Origin: Lithospermum erythrorhizon | Lineage: Eukaryota; Streptophyta; Magnoliopsida; Boraginales; Boraginaceae | Length of the DNA stretch: 64,000 nt | Assembly (NCBI GenBank): GCA_019722365.1 | Contig: JADFUC010000188.1 | Coordinates: 620,001-684,000, forward strand | Reading direction: 5' to 3' | In this document: one piece after another, positions 35,397 to 49,400 of the stretch | How the letters are laid out: every line of letters begins with the position of its first letter | Numbering within the stretch: the first letter of the stretch is position 1 | The notes under the pieces: generated by a model | Databases searched by the model: none | Seen by the model: the letters and a program-made list of their open reading frames with translations, nothing else | Told to the model about the DNA's origin: nothing | Made by a program: the position numbers and the translations under genes

Positions 35397-38300
35397 ATAG
35401 TATGTGGCACGCCTGTAGGATCACAACTACCTTCTATACTGCTGACAACCCGAGATAAGTCAAAGTGACTAACTCTTCACATGTATCAAAAGGATACTAT
35501 GTGAGTATGAGTCACCACAAGGCAAATTATTAAATACAGGACCAAGTAAGGGACGTCCTCAATGAATTTTAAAGTTCTTTGGCCAATGATATTATCAGAG
35601 CTCCGGAAGTGAACAAGTCACAACAAGAGAAGATCCAGCGCGATAAATACAAATTTAGAACCTTCTCAACACATATATATGAGGATCTCTGACGGACGAG
35701 CACGTAAGAGTTCGCTAAATTGTGGTTCTACACCAAGACACCTCCTAGATCTGCAACGCTTGTCTGCCTAATCGCTCAAGAGACTTCCGGTAGCACCAAG
35801 AATGATGACCAAATATCAGCTTTTCGAATAAAGAATGGCCGCACTAACATGGATGGTAGAAACTTGTTGCAAAAAATCCAACATCAAGATGACTTCCTAT
35901 TGCTCATATATATCGTGAAAGATAGGGGCCGACCAAGAGCATAGAAAAGTGAGCAGCCTTCCAAAAGAGGCACCTATGATCTATGAAATAGAGACGACAT
36001 CCATCTATCCTCATTACAAGCACTGTGTTCACACGGATCAATTCTACAGAGAAACTCCTATCATTCGGCAGATGGAACATTCAACAACATAGCCGATATA
36101 TATATTGGGGGCAATAAAAGGTCATGAAGATCGGGAGTCACTATACCTACATAAAGCCCTACACTTCCCGCATGTATCGAGTTGAAATGTCAAAGTATTA
36201 ATACCACCCAAGTTCCACACTACGGAACAGGAACCCCTAAACAACATATAGCGCACTTTGTTAAGACTTGCAACAATGCTGGGACTAAGAGGATGAAATG
36301 GTCAAACAAATTGCCTCAGCTTCTCTCAAAGGAATAATGATCGATCGTTATTAATCGATTGAGTCTACTTCCATAGCAAATATTCACTGGGAAAGTTTAG
36401 TTTCTTAACCGCTTCTTCAAATAAGAAAAGAGGATAATTAGGCAATGAGTTAACTACAAAACAAAGAAAATGAGACATCAAGCATCAATCACGAGAAGTT
36501 CGATGAGTAGTCCTAACTTGAAATGCAAAAGATAGTTTCTCGTAATCATCAACCATCACCATGTGTAAAAGAGAATAATTAGTACGACGGAGCCAATCGC
36601 TACAAAATAAAGAAAGGAGAGCTGCCATGCACTACATCAACTCAGGAGAAGTTCGGGACGGAGAAGTCCGAACTTGAAATACAAAAGATAGACTCGTGAG
36701 TCATCAACCATCACCATCCAGATACAAGGTACGCAGCATTACGCAGTGAATACTTCCCAAAACCTCCGAGCAACAAGAACAAGAGCTCACGATACGGAGC
36801 TTAAGATTCTGCTCTCTTACCAAAGGCTACAATATGATCCAAGGAAGCCAAAGGACGCCCAAGATCTAAAGAAAAAAGCAATACGCAAAGAATTTCTAAA
36901 TAGCAAAGTTCTCATTTTAACTAAGAAAGCTGGCGGAGGACTTTTTACTCGAAAGAAGGAACATCTCACACTTAAAAGAGGTGCAAAGAGGATGAATTAT
37001 CCCTTCCTTGAGTCCACGCCCCTGGCTGAGCCAAAGGAAGCCTCATGAACTCCAAGAAACAAAGAGACCTAGAAAACCAAGCACTGAGTCTCTTGCATAA
37101 CTTACTGGAAATGATTCAAGAGCTAGAATGACTACAAATAAAGTATAAATTATCTTGAAGAAGACAAAAGTCTCTTCCAACCACATAACCTCATCGCCCA
37201 CCATCAAGCCATGTATCATTGACTTTGGAAGAAAGAAGCCCAACTGAATACAAAAGGAAGATTAATTGAGATTTCGCCATCACATTCATCACGGAGACTG
37301 CCATGCAGAATTAACAAAACCACCTATGTATCATGCTATGTAATCGAATTTGAATGCTGCACGTCAGAGAGATGGAGCATTAAAACCATTGGGCATCTCA
37401 ACTCAAGACTTACAACAATCCCAAGATTATCATTCAAGGTTTTAACTAAGGCAGAAATGAACTCTCGAAAAGTAAGCCTACACTTGGCGATAGGAATTGA
37501 AACCACAAATTTGGTTCCATGTGATGGATGCCATGTCACATATAATATCCTACTAGAAGACTCGATCTACATCAACAACGATGTCCCTTCAACACTTCAC
37601 CAAATTGCTTTTATATACCGCAGCATTGGACGGAAAACAAATAAGGTAGAAGAAAAATCCATTTGGCAGAAGAATTCCACTTTTTCCGATGCCAAGTATT
37701 ACAATAAAAGGACAAACAGAGAAGGCCACAAAGGGCCCCAAGCAATTTCCATCACCTTAAGAAGGCCTTAGCTTTATGCAAGGGTAGACATCTGTCAAGC
37801 TACGAAGCTTGACTCTATCCCTCACTCTAACCAAAAAAGGTGGTGACTACACCCTTTAAAAGATTTGTGATTGAATCTAAATGAGCAATGAACTGAAGCT
37901 TATGACCTCAAGCAAAGCGCTCTGCTTATGATCCTATTAAGGACAAAGCCATGGGAGAACTACCTCACGAGGTCACTAGCAACCACATACATGGGTTAAA
38001 TAATACCCAAAACATGATGAGGCAGAAAGGATGGTTTGTCAAGAACTCAACCAATGTGGTCAGTATACATCAAAACCACCACCGCTTCTTAACTGCTATG
38101 CTGACAAACCACTACATAACAGAAAGTCGGGAGAAGGCACCCTGCAGCAACATGAGGATGACCTCGTGATTCTCAAAGTTGGAGACAATCTCAACTCCTA
38201 AAAAGAAAACAAAAGAAAATCACTTTCTTGAGATTGGGAGGCAAAAAGTAAAGGCCACAACCCAACCTGTGGCAGATCCTCAGCGTGACTCGGGAGGATC

Positions 38301-40784
38301 TACTTCCGGCCTATGGAGGAACCGCTAAAGGAAGAGTGTTCTACCTCATGTTTCAACATAGAAGAACAAATGAAAGACGCCAGATGGGGGTACCTTTCCT
38401 TACCCAAGAACTACATCCTTTGAAGCATGGGCGAGAAGCTTATGGCTGATTTCCGTGTATATCGGTGAAAAATGCAAACGGGACGTGTGGTGCGGAATTC
38501 AAAGACGATACTCCGAACATGGATATTCCCTAGGAGGAGGTAGAGGAACCATGTGTTCAAGCTACCTGGCTTAACAAACCCTCTGTGAACACTCGTGCTA
38601 CCGCCGCCCTAACGTATCCGTGACGAAGTTCCTCAAACAGCCACAAAGATGATCCATTATATAGATACATCCAAGAATGCATTAATCGTGGAATGATCAA
38701 GCACCTCATGTGAGCGGCGCCCGGCATAAAAATTATCTACCGAAACTAAAGCGGTTAAATTCCAAGAGGAGACGCCGTGACAAAATAATTTTCCTAACTC
38801 AACAGCACGCCAAGGCCTTCATCCATGGGAAATGACGGAAGACAAAATTCATGTCTACCTTCCCATGCTTATCAGCCGGCGAGTGGACAACAAGACGAGA
38901 TATTCGATATAATGAGCCCGGAGTGACAAGCCTCAGACGCCACCGTTTCTCGGAAGAACTGGGGAGAGTTCAGGGTCCAACGCTATGTCTATAGACAAAA
39001 CCCCGGCAGACTACTCTACCCCGAGACAAAAACCAAGCAGTATTCAGACGGCTCGGGCCGGGGCGCTGGGACGAAATACATCGACAAGTTAGACAAGCAT
39101 GGAATGAATGCCCGTCAAGCATAAATGCCTAAATATGTAAGCCAACAAAGATCCTATCTTCATGAAAGAAATTACGGGTTGAGACTTCAAGCCCCGACAA
39201 GAAACTATCGAATAAGGGGCTAGATGACATGCGGCCTAAAACCCGAGATTCAAAATATCCCTCATCGCTTCCACACATCATGAAAGTACGACGATAAACC
39301 GCACATACCTCCCGAGAATGGTAATAAACTACCTACACCTCTCCGGAAAGACGAGGATAAACCGCCCACTATGCTCTTGATACGAAGCTTAAACTATCAA
39401 ATTCTACTCGAATGAGAGAGTATAAATTGTTCACCTCCCCGAGAGGATAAATCAGTCCAAGCCTCCTTTGACATAGATGTAAAGTAAGAACCCCTGAACT
39501 ACGCTTGGCTTGATCCCCGAGGACGATCCTGTAGCGTGGCGCACTGACACGATCGCCACAAGAAAGAACCTAAAACAACATCCATGTTACCCCATAAAAG
39601 GCTCTGAGCTAAAGATACTACAATACTAACATGAACAAACATGCGAATGTCTCAACCAATTCAAAGATTAACACGGCACACCCTTACATCAACAAAGAAC
39701 CTCGCATTATATCATTGATGCTTCGAGGTGAAGCCACACCAAAAGAAAGGTTATGCACCAGAAGAACACGACATGATAAAACCCTAACTCCTGGGACGGC
39801 GATGATTTAAAATAGGGACAAAAGCTATCGCCGCTCAAGCTCCTCATCACTACACGTATTAATTGCCGTACTATGTGATTTAATGAATTGTCTAATTCTT
39901 ACTTGTGAGTAACGGATGAGGTGAAGAAAACCCAATCGACACCCTACGCAGAAAGTGATATGTTCAAGAGAGGAAGTAAAGCTCCACCTTTCTATTCCAA
40001 CATTACTCTAAAAAACTCGTAGGATCGAGGTTCAGTAGTTTTGAGGATGTTCGACACAAAGCATTTATCAAAAGATTCCTCTATATTACCCAAGCTTAAG
40101 TAAATACACATCCTCTCATAAAATTTGGAGGATCTTCTACCTCGAAGCACGCAAACTCAAGGCCTCTAGATATTCAACGACGAATATCCATATGAACAGA
40201 GAGACCGCCTTTTGACTACTAAGTTCATAAGCGCCGTAACATATCCTAACATGTTCACACTTTTTGGGAAGTTCTGATACATTCCGATCATGTCGCTAAG
40301 GTTAGTCAAAAATCACATCGCCTTGTCCAATACGCCTCTAAAGCCAAACAAGTAAGTATCTCACCACGAGCCTCTAAAGTTGGTCGAGACATCCACAAAG
40401 ATTCAACGAGTTTTCGAAGAGCCATAAGCAAGATACTCCTATACCAAGTATAACACTGAAGGATGTAGGTACTTTTATTTATCCATGCAATTCATGATTA
40501 TAAATATCGAGGATCGAAAATGATGGTCCCCTATACCAACAAGCAAGATACCCAATTCTCGCCACATATCTAGCCACGTACAAGACCAAGATCAAGTATG
40601 TATTATGAAACGATAATCGCTTCATATAAGATACCTTGTCTCATTGGCCGAAATTGATAACCCAACATACTTAAAGAGAATATATGCAAGTATTAGACTC
40701 ATAAGAAGGGAAAGGAAAGAAGGTGGAATCCATAAATGGTCATCACCTAAAACGATACTATTCTTAAGCATACTAAGGATCACA

Positions 40785-40877
40785 GCTCCCTGGTAAGAGT
40801 ATAAAATGCCTAATGGCTCCCTGGTAAGAGCATAAAGTGCCTACCAGGTCATGGGTAAGAGCATAAAACACCCAACA
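40785..40877. repeat. Tandem repeat, 31-bp unit, three copies
   Basis: Units start at 40785, 40816 and 40847. The first two share GCTCCCTGGTAAGAG(C/T)ATAAA; the third keeps GGGTAAGAGCATAAAA. It lies in the retrotransposon interior. Confidence 0.8.
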
Positions 40878-42824
40878 AACTCTCAGATATAAATCTAAAC
40901 TATCCATGAAAATGAACTACATTTGATTCCTCCCGATCCCTATGCAACGATCCTCGAGGCACGCAGCGGCTCGAACGCCTAGGCTCGCTCATAACCTATC
41001 AAAAAATTATTTGTCCCCTAGAAGCCATCACGTGAGGCTAATCAAGAGGAAGCAAAGGCCAAAGAGCCATAAGCATCAAGTCAAACATCAAAGCATAAAA
41101 AGCAAATCAAACCAAGGCATAAGAGAAGTAATGATGCCTCAAGTAAGAGCACCGACTTAAGGATCATGTCATCCAAAAGGGGCGCCTATCCCTCTATCAA
41201 CAAGCAAGCATCAACATCAAAGTAGAGTAAAGAATAGGAGATGGACGTCCATCTTTAACTCAAGCATTTATCACACTATCAAAGCAAAAGTAAGAAAAGG
41301 CATAGAGTCAAAGACAATCCCAATGCTAGTAGGTTTCAAGAATGCTAAGCGGACGCCCTTTACTTGTCAACGTCCCTCAAACCAAAGGATGTACCAAGAC
41401 AAGGACTAAAACACATAAATAGAATGATTCCATGAGCATGTGGTCAATAAAAAGGAAGAGGACGTCCTCCGCCTAACTAAATACCATCAATAATCAAGGT
41501 CATTCAAACCAATGTATGCCTAAGTCTAATATATATATGTATGTTAGCTAACCTATCCCAATGGATGACTCAGATGCAAATCAAGCATAACAAAGGTAGT
41601 AGAAGACCTATGATTATCAATTACCTCACTGCTTGAGTCTACAAAAGAAAGAGAAAAACAAATCAAGCAATCGAGCCCTTATAGAGGGTCGATCAAAGCA
41701 TAGGGAAAATGGATGCTACAAAGTCCTAAAGGTCCATGCTATATGCTCAAGGTCATCCTATCCTACGTGAATGCACAATTCAAAACAAAACATACTCGGG
41801 CATAGCCTACACATGCTTATGAGGTTGACCGAACAACCTCAAGTGCCCGGAAAATTCTCAAATATACCTAGAAACTAGACTCATAAAAGATTCCGTGAGT
41901 GCAAGTCTCACCCCAATCGGACATCCGGGTTGGAAGAAACAAATCCTCAAAGAAGCTACAAAAAGCTGAAAGCGAAAATTTCCACCAGCATCTTAAAGCA
42001 GTCATACCTCGAGCAACAGGCCAAATTATGAGGCTCACTATATTCCAAAAGAATCGTCTCTTCGTTATCTTTCTAATGATATAAGGCAGGCTCAAAACAG
42101 ACTTATAACGAAAATGTTATGGGTAGTTTTCTAACATGGCAGAAATTTTGACCAACCAAAATCATGCAATTCAAGAAAATAGCTATACTATGTATTTCAA
42201 AGGAATACTTAAGCATCTATTTAAGCATGTACAAGCATAATCATCAAAGGATTCATCAAAAAGCATAAAAAGATGCATAAGGAGTAAGGTACTACCTTTA
42301 TGCAAAAGCTTTAGCAAAATCCCAAAAAGATGATCACTTTATGTCTCTACTCAACTTGAAGAACTTGCAAACGAAGAAAGACATTAATGATGATATACGA
42401 TCACATTGGTCGTCATAAGAACCAAAGAGAAAATAAAATAAAATAAAGGAGAACCTCACTGAGACTCGCCAGAACGAAGAAATTCGCTGGGGAAGATTAT
42501 GGTGATTGATTTTTTATTCATCCTATCCTTATATAGACCTCATGGCCCAATTACCCTAAAAGTCCACTAGCCTTGTCTTGTTGGATAAAAAGGTTCTAGA
42601 GTTGCAAAACGAAATAAAACGAGCTAGCATATTAATGGCCATGTTCGAAAAAATTCTCATATATATGGGTGGGAATAATTAAATTTTTTACATGAAAAAT
42701 ATATCCCAAATATTTGATTATGAAATAAATTAGACCCAAAATTGATCTGAAAATTCCAAAGATGGGATTAAAATGATTAATTCCAAAAATTCATAGGATT
42801 AAGGATAATCATCTTAAAATACCC

Positions 42825-43113
42825 GACATGTAATAAATTCATGTCAAAGATATTGGCTCCATCAAATCCATATGGATTCGGATCAATATAAATGAAATTA
42901 GAGGTTATAATTTAAAATAAATTAATTCTCTAATAAATTAAAAGTTAAATGGTCTCAACATGTATCACATCAAAATTAAACCACCATTCGATAAATGTAG
43001 AATTAAATTTGGGTCTTAACATGTAATATATCATGTTAAATATCAAGTCGATAATTTAATTCCTCTAACAAATTGAAAATTAAATTGGCCTCGACATGTA
43101 ATAAATTCATGTC
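42825..43113. repeat. Three copies of a quasi-palindromic motif
   Basis: GACATG and CATGTC separated by 9 nt form an identical 21-bp block at 42825-42845 and 43093-43113. A variant with AACATG/CATGTT arms lies at 43019-43037. Each is followed by AT-rich sequence with AATTAAAT words, suggesting a degenerate long-period repeat just before the 3' LTR. Confidence 0.7.
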
Positions 43114-43455
43114 AATACTAAAACCCAAAATAAATGAACTCCCATTAAATCCTCTATTGATCGTGAGATCGAACGAAGTCTTAATGACCGCAACAAGTCC
43201 TCAAATTGGGTTAACTATTAACTCGACGCTCTCGCGGCGGAGTATGGATAAATTGGATCAAGATGAGTAATAAATTCTCATCAATGGTCCAACACACATC
43301 CGATAAGTCAAAAGAATCGGACGTCACGGAGCAAGACTCGCCGAAGAAAAAAAATCTCAAATATCCACATGTACTACATTCATGGTGGAAAATAAACACT
43401 TTCCTGGTCGAATCCCGACACCTACTACGATGTGTACCCGGTTGGAGAGTATAAC

Positions 43456-45177
43456 TGTAGATAGTGAAAATTTATTAAATAATAATTAAAATGATTAAGA
43501 TGACTTAATCAAATTAATTAAAATCGAACCACTAAAAATGACATGTGGCTAGGGTTCTCGATCGAGCCCTAAATTTAATGTGAAACTCTCGCATTTAACA
43601 GGGGTTTCGTGTGAAAATAGGCCCCGAACTAGCCAGCTCATTAAATTTATGACGTATGCTTAAAATTTCAATTTCAAATTCTACGGGCTAAAATTGAAGC
43701 TCAAAAGTTTCGGAGAATCAAAACGGAGACGGTATTATCGGGATCAAAATAAAGGCTCCAAAGATCCAGGTCAATATGAAACGTGTTTCCGACCTATAAA
43801 CATCTGTACCTTCTCTTCCTACCTAAAAAATAGGCGCCTTTTTCTTTTCTTAGAGGAGAATTAATTCCAAATATCTCGATTTCGCTTAGATCTTCGGCTT
43901 CAAAATTCGACGGTTAAGATTTTATCCACCCTAAATCAAACCAACCAATCGTGGCTAAGTATTCAAAGCCCAAAAACCTATAAATACCCCCCCTTATATT
44001 TTCTTTCATTCAAAGAAATATACAAATGACCCGAGGTTTTGGCGACACCTCTCAAATTTCAAGCTTTTAAATCTTGGACCACTGTAAACACCACAGTGGC
44101 TGGAAACACCTCCAAGTGTCTTAAATAGCGCTGAAACTAAGAATTATTGGCAAGCAGACGCAATACCTCTTCTCAAGCTCAAAAAGCAAAAATCCGATAA
44201 GAATCGGCTACGCATTTCTCTATAAACGCTCAATATCTTTAATAAATTAAAAGCACCGATTATTCATAAATCTTGCATTAACACCTCGAAAATTCTCATG
44301 ATTGATTCATCAACTTCCAAATATATGGAATACACTAAACATTCACCCTATACCTGGATTCCAGTAAAAGAAAACACACGCTAAGGCCCCGTCTCGATCG
44401 ACGTTATTACCGCTGATACTCAACCTTCATATATCGATCACCACAAAGAATAAACCGTCTGTTGTGAAGACAAGCTAAAAGCTTAAAGTAAGGCTCAAAT
44501 CTCAATAAATCCTAATTTCTACAAAGAACAAGTTCAAGTATGCCAACGTAGCATAAAGTAGCAACGACATCGCTTCCAATGACTTCGCGACACCCACATA
44601 GCTTAAGAAATGGAGTTTTATCCCAACCGTCCTACTCAGCGCAAGTAGACTCTCAAGCTACAAAAGTTCACTAAAAGATGAGTAGCACAAATTTACTGTC
44701 CCACTTGGAAAGATATCCAAGTCCCACCACAAAAAGATGAAGACTCCACACCGCAAAGACACTCTCAAGTAGCAGTTCATCGCTCAATATGCACTCCAGA
44801 TCAAGTCCATACAAATAACATGTAATACGCCTCACATTACCCCATTTTAATTGCTATCCAAGTCCGCATCAATCTCAAAGTTCATCAAGACTACAAGACA
44901 TTACATCCAAATTTCATAGAAATTCTATCCAAACTGCTCGTCAAGACAAGCCAAGCTCAAAGCTTTAACTCAACCGTCGGAAATTAACAAACTCCTATCA
45001 CACCTTACCAAGCTCAAGGTCAAGATTTCACAAATCGTCACAAACGAGACTTATAGCTTGGACAAATAATCCTATTCGATCTGGAGCAAAACTCAGACAT
45101 CGAGAATTCTTTTCTCCCTACAAGAATTTTATTTTGTACCCTTAAAATAAATATCAAAAAAATTTCTTTGCATTACA
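43456..45177 (+). repeat. 3' LTR of the 33.6-45.2 kb element
   Basis: TGTAGATAGTGAAAATTTATT to CTTTGCATTACA, 1722 bp, with TATA box at 43980. It is closely related to the 5' LTR and to solo copies A and B. Confidence 0.8.
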
Positions 45178-46149
45178 TACACTGCAACTTCATTTATGCT
45201 CCTCTGAGGTGGCCCATGCATTACAATAAACACTACATACCGCTACCTTCGGCCATGTCTACGATCTGGAGCCATGGAGGTGTGTATCCCCAGCCTAGGC
45301 TTTGTAGGCATGACAAGTGGTCCGTGGTCCAACTCCTACACTTGACCATCGGATCCTAGGTCTCCATGACGTACCTTGTCACATGTGTCTTGTTAAAAAA
45401 CAACATGCTAAAATTATGCCAAGATTATTACATAGATGTCTTATTAAAAATTACAAGTAATTATCTTAAATTTTTAACAGTCTAAAAGAAGTGTCATTCC
45501 ATCTATTACCCATGGGCCATGGCCACAGGCTGTTGACTATTCTCTCATGGGCTTAATCTTACTCAAACAGTTGAGCCTAACCATTCGGGCCTCGATTTGA
45601 TTTTAGCGGGTAATATTTTGCCCTGGCACCAGTGTCAACTGTCAAACGGATAGGGTTGGGTCGAACGTCCAGCAAATTCCATCCACTAGTGTGACTCATG
45701 TCTGGTCCCTGCCCATGATGCCCCTTAGCCCACTAATTAGTTGGCTGGACTAGTAGATTAGTACTCATATATCGGCCCTCAGGTCCGAGCCCGGTTTCAG
45801 TGGATCTTTCGACTCGAGCCAAAATCGAGGTTTGTAAGGTCTGATAACTAATGTACATGTTTACAGTATTCTTTTTTTTTAATAAATAATTCATGATATT
45901 AAGTAGAAGAAATTTGTCTATAGCTTTCTACGCTTGGTCATAATGCTATAATTACGTTAAAACCTAATTAAAAGTACTAATAACTATGTCTTTCAAATTT
46001 AAAAAACAACCAACACTAGTTGATAATCAAAAGATCTCGCAATTTTTCATGTTGTCTTCTTGAAACACGGCTCTCCAATCATCACAAGTAACCTAAGTTT
46101 ATGATAGTTCATATACAATTGAGAGAATAAACCAATCAAGAATGAGCAT
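45178..46149. other. Intergenic, possible LINE tail
   Basis: No gene. 45500-45830 is GC-richer with GGGCC/GGCCC words like decayed transposon. A run of nine T at about 45872-45880 could be the poly(A) tail of the minus-strand LINE that follows. Confidence 0.45.
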
Positions 46150-49100
46150 AAACCGAACAAAGCTAAGCTTCAAAGTGGCGAGAAGAGTATCAAAATTGCT
46201 TCGGCAATCCGGCCGCAGAAAATGAAGTAAGAGCATCCACATCGCCGAGTTGCTGCTATTGTCGTAACTTAAAAGAGAATATCTTTCTGACAGTTGTTCA
46301 ATTTCTTGATTTAAGATTTCTAAAATCCATTTGGCCTCGTCATTAGAATTATCAAGGTAAATCCTTTTTCGACAAGCATCTATCGCACCATGGAATATAA
46401 AGTAGAGCTATGGATTGAAAAAGAAAGAGCGCGGTCTGGCTGGTAATCCTCCCGCATGTAGGAGTCATATTAAGTGATAAGAGGCTAAACTTCTTGGAAT
46501 TTTGAAGCCATTCATATGTCAACTTTGAGGCTCGCCCAACTCCACATAGAGTCCGCTAATCGTCATGATTAAAGGTGACTTTATTCCTAATAAGCCAAGT
46601 AACCTAAAGAGTACTACCAAAAAGAAGGAGCTCATAATGTTGCTATGCGTCCAATTTTTTAAAATTAAAGAGGAAAGAAAGTTTTGTATGTGGGCAGAGA
46701 TCGTAAAATATTTAAACGGTAATTAAATGTCCTTAACGGCTGAAACACTGGCTAGCGATGTTGCTTATTATCATTATTTAACGAACAAAGACAACAAAGG
46801 GTGTTAATGTTAAGTTTAGTTTTACATGCTAAAAGGTCCGTAGTGAGTAATCTATTGAGTAGGAGTTTTCAAAGAAAAATTATCTTTTGGGAAAGGGGAG
46901 TTTCCAAAGTATATTCCGTGCCCGAGGGAACAGGGTCGAGAATACGAGGGAGTTTCATGTTATGATGGAGAGTTGTGTGATTCGCATGTAGAGGTTTTTG
47001 GATTGCAAAGAGTCTTTATGCCATTTTTTTCCTTCTCGTCTCTCCCCTGGCTGATGATTTTGAGGATACTAGACACATGGGAGTGAAACGGGAATTATGA
47101 GAGGTGTATTCCAATGAGACGAAGTTTAATAGGAATTCCGAGAGACAAAGATAGGTAGCTCGGACGCCGAGGGATTAAAATGAACTAAGATTTGAGGGAT
47201 CACTCCTCGGTGCTTCAATTATCATTCCGTATATTGGACAGAAAGAACCATTACCAACCATCCATATCATTGAATTTGATATACACATGATGCTAGAGTG
47301 AAGGCTTTTCCAAGTTCATGAAGAGTTTGATTTGATCGGGATAGTGAAAGGAGAGGTGTTAGGAAGTATTTTGGATTTTGAGGGCAAGACATAAAGTACG
47401 TTGGGGCAATTGAGAATACACTCAACCGTTGCGGGAGAGGAGAGCAAGATTGAAGTGGTGATGATGTTTGAAACCAAGGCCACCTTTACTAGTCTCAAGG
47501 TGAAGAAACTCCCAATTAATCCAGTGAATAGATGAAGATTGAGTTCCACCCCAAAGAAAGTTTGCCAATATTCGATCAATATCCTGAAGGACCGTGAGAG
47601 GAAATTTGTAGACACCCATTGGATGTATGCGTGGATCAGAGTATGTACTTAATCAAAGTGCCATTTTGTCAATGATATTTGTAAAATTCTATTTTCCTGC
47701 TTGTAGTAACGTAGAGGATACCAAGGTATTTCCAAAGTCGGTGATTCATAAATACCAGAGTCAATATAGCTACATTTTTATCAGCTGACGTGTGTGTGTA
47801 CGAACAAAATGTGATAATGGATTTGTGAAAGTTGATGATTTGACCAGAGCCATTACAAAAGGCGTTGAGAGTTGAGTTGAACATGTTTAGGCTTTTACTA
47901 TCAAGGTGAATGTTAAGTAGCTATCATCCGCTTTTAACAGTGAAAGGGAAACTCGAGATCCATTTCTTTCAATAGAAACTTTAAGATTCTTTTTATGGAT
48001 CGTGACGGAGAAGGAAGATGGTAGGATTCACTATATAGGTAAAAAGTATAGGCGAGGAGAGGTCCCTTGTCTAAGGCCATAGAAGGCTTCAAGGGTTCGT
48101 GATATTTGACCATTAATTATCGAGTATCAGACAAGAGTCACACATTCTTTAATCAATTGAATCCAATGTAGAGGGAAATTAAGCTGGGAGGAGTTCGAGA
48201 GGAAATCCCATCTAATTCTGTCAAATTCTTTGTTCATATCAATGTTGATGGCAACCATCCTATTCTTTTTACATTTGGACGTCGAATGGGCGTTGCGAAG
48301 TTCTTTAGCCACGATGATGTTGTCTCGAGCCTCTACCACACACAAAACCATTTTGAAAGTGGGAGTAGATGAAGGGAGTTCAATGCGGTTTTAGACGGTT
48401 CAATGGCTTAAGAAATCTTGTAAACGACATAAAGACTAATTAGTCTATAATCCCCAATCGAATGCGAGAGTCAACTACGGGACTTAAAGTATTTAACGTA
48501 TATTAATTTCCCTCGAGGACGCGATCATTGTTTAGAACTCAAGAATTGCTTTGATGACATCATTCTCAACCATATCCCAATTTTTTGAAAATTTCCTCGC
48601 TGTAGTGCCCATCCTGACTCAGAAATTTATAAGTGACATTCAAAAGAGACATTTTGACTTCTTCTCATGGGGTGGTACTAAGGTAGTCCATTTGTCAAAG
48701 TACAGAGTGTTTGTGATATGTAGCAATGATTCAAAAACCTCATCTTAGTTATTAGATGCAGGAGTGAAGAGGTCCATGAAGTAGTTCTTTACAAGGATCT
48801 TTTGATTTCCGCTTCTTCAATAATGCAGATTTCCCCGAGGTATCGTAGAGCTCGAGGATGGTATTAATTCTCGGGCTTCTATATCCCTGACACGAGAGTG
48901 GAGAATTTTAGAATTTTTGTCTCCTTCGAGATGGCCGCGGATCTTTGATCTTTGTCGCCAATATTTCTTCAAATTTGGCAGAGATCAAGTTGATTTATAA
49001 GATTTCGCATCGATGTAATATTCACGAACTAGATGGCCGGCTTTTGTACAAAGATTAATCTTCTGGATTTTCTTAACTCGCGAAGATGTTTCCACCTGCT

Positions 49101-49400
49101 ATTATCTACCCACTTGATGACATTCCTTGACATATTTGAGATCGCTGGGATTTGGTGATAACGGTAAGAAGTAATGAAAGTGATGCATTATTGTGAAAGA
49201 TACACCAATTTTAATCGCTTATAAGATAGTGGAAAGTCGCATGGTGGCTATGAAAGATTCAAGTTTGAAGGATTTAGAAATTATGGATTTATTGATCTGG
49301 TGGAAATAAGAACGTGGGTCCACGGTCCGATCTTTCGATGTGAAAACCTCGATAAGCATTTAGAAGGAAAAGCAGCAGTAATTATCTAAAATTACTCATT
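46150..49400 (-). mobile_element. Degraded L1-type LINE retrotransposon
   Basis: On the minus strand, blocks of plant LINE polyprotein appear in the right order. Near 48960-48860 the translation YWRQRSKIRGHLEGDKNSKI matches the usual W.QRS...W..EGD.N.KFFH. RT blocks follow at 48351-48127 and 47884-47422. Near 46620-46560, VTWLIRNKVTFNHDD resembles the W.IW..RN..VF end of the RNase H-like region. Frames shift many times, so the element is inactive. Neither end is exact; no target duplication was found. Confidence 0.75.
47422..48351 (-). pseudogene. LINE reverse-transcriptase remnant
   Basis: 48351-48127 encodes VARDNIIVAKEL-like sequence and INIDMNKEFDRIRWDFL, equivalent to the D.(E/S)KA(Y/F)D...W.F RT block. 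Between 48090 and 47890 lie GLRQGTSPRL (usual GLRQGDPLSP) and LKADDSYLTF, which keeps the catalytic A-D-D. 47884-47669 has SGQIINFHKS, and 47619-47422 has ILANFLWGG followed by HWINWEFLHL and GGLGFKH, the C-terminal LINE blocks. Stops and frame changes separate the pieces. Confidence 0.85.

Larger units (their letters stand above)
35397..43455 (+). other. Internal region of the LTR element, little coding left
   Basis: A possible primer-binding site TGGCACGCC lies at about 35405, right after the LTR, but does not match a tRNA I can name. The translation AKLWFYTKTPPRSATL near 35715-35760 resembles the W..LP..SI core of Ty3/gypsy gag. The ORFs at 36746-37048, 37457-37771, 37951-38169 and 40942-41160 show no domain. 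The whole stretch is A-rich on the plus strand and contains small repeats at 40785 and 42825-43113. Confidence 0.5.
33620..45177 (+). mobile_element. LTR retrotransposon, probably non-autonomous
   Basis: Two LTRs of the TGTAGA...ATTACA family in the same orientation (33620-about 35396 and 43456-45177) bracket an 8-kb interior. The LTRs share start, TATA box, C-rich leader and CAAGT-rich tail. The interior has no reading frame longer than 104 codons and no legible RT, integrase or protease; the only hint of coding is a gag-like segment near 35715-35770. I could not find a matching 5-bp target duplication (TAAAA before, TACAC after), so the two LTRs may have been recombined or mutated. The family has at least two further solo LTRs here (21514, 24971). 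Confidence 0.75.
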
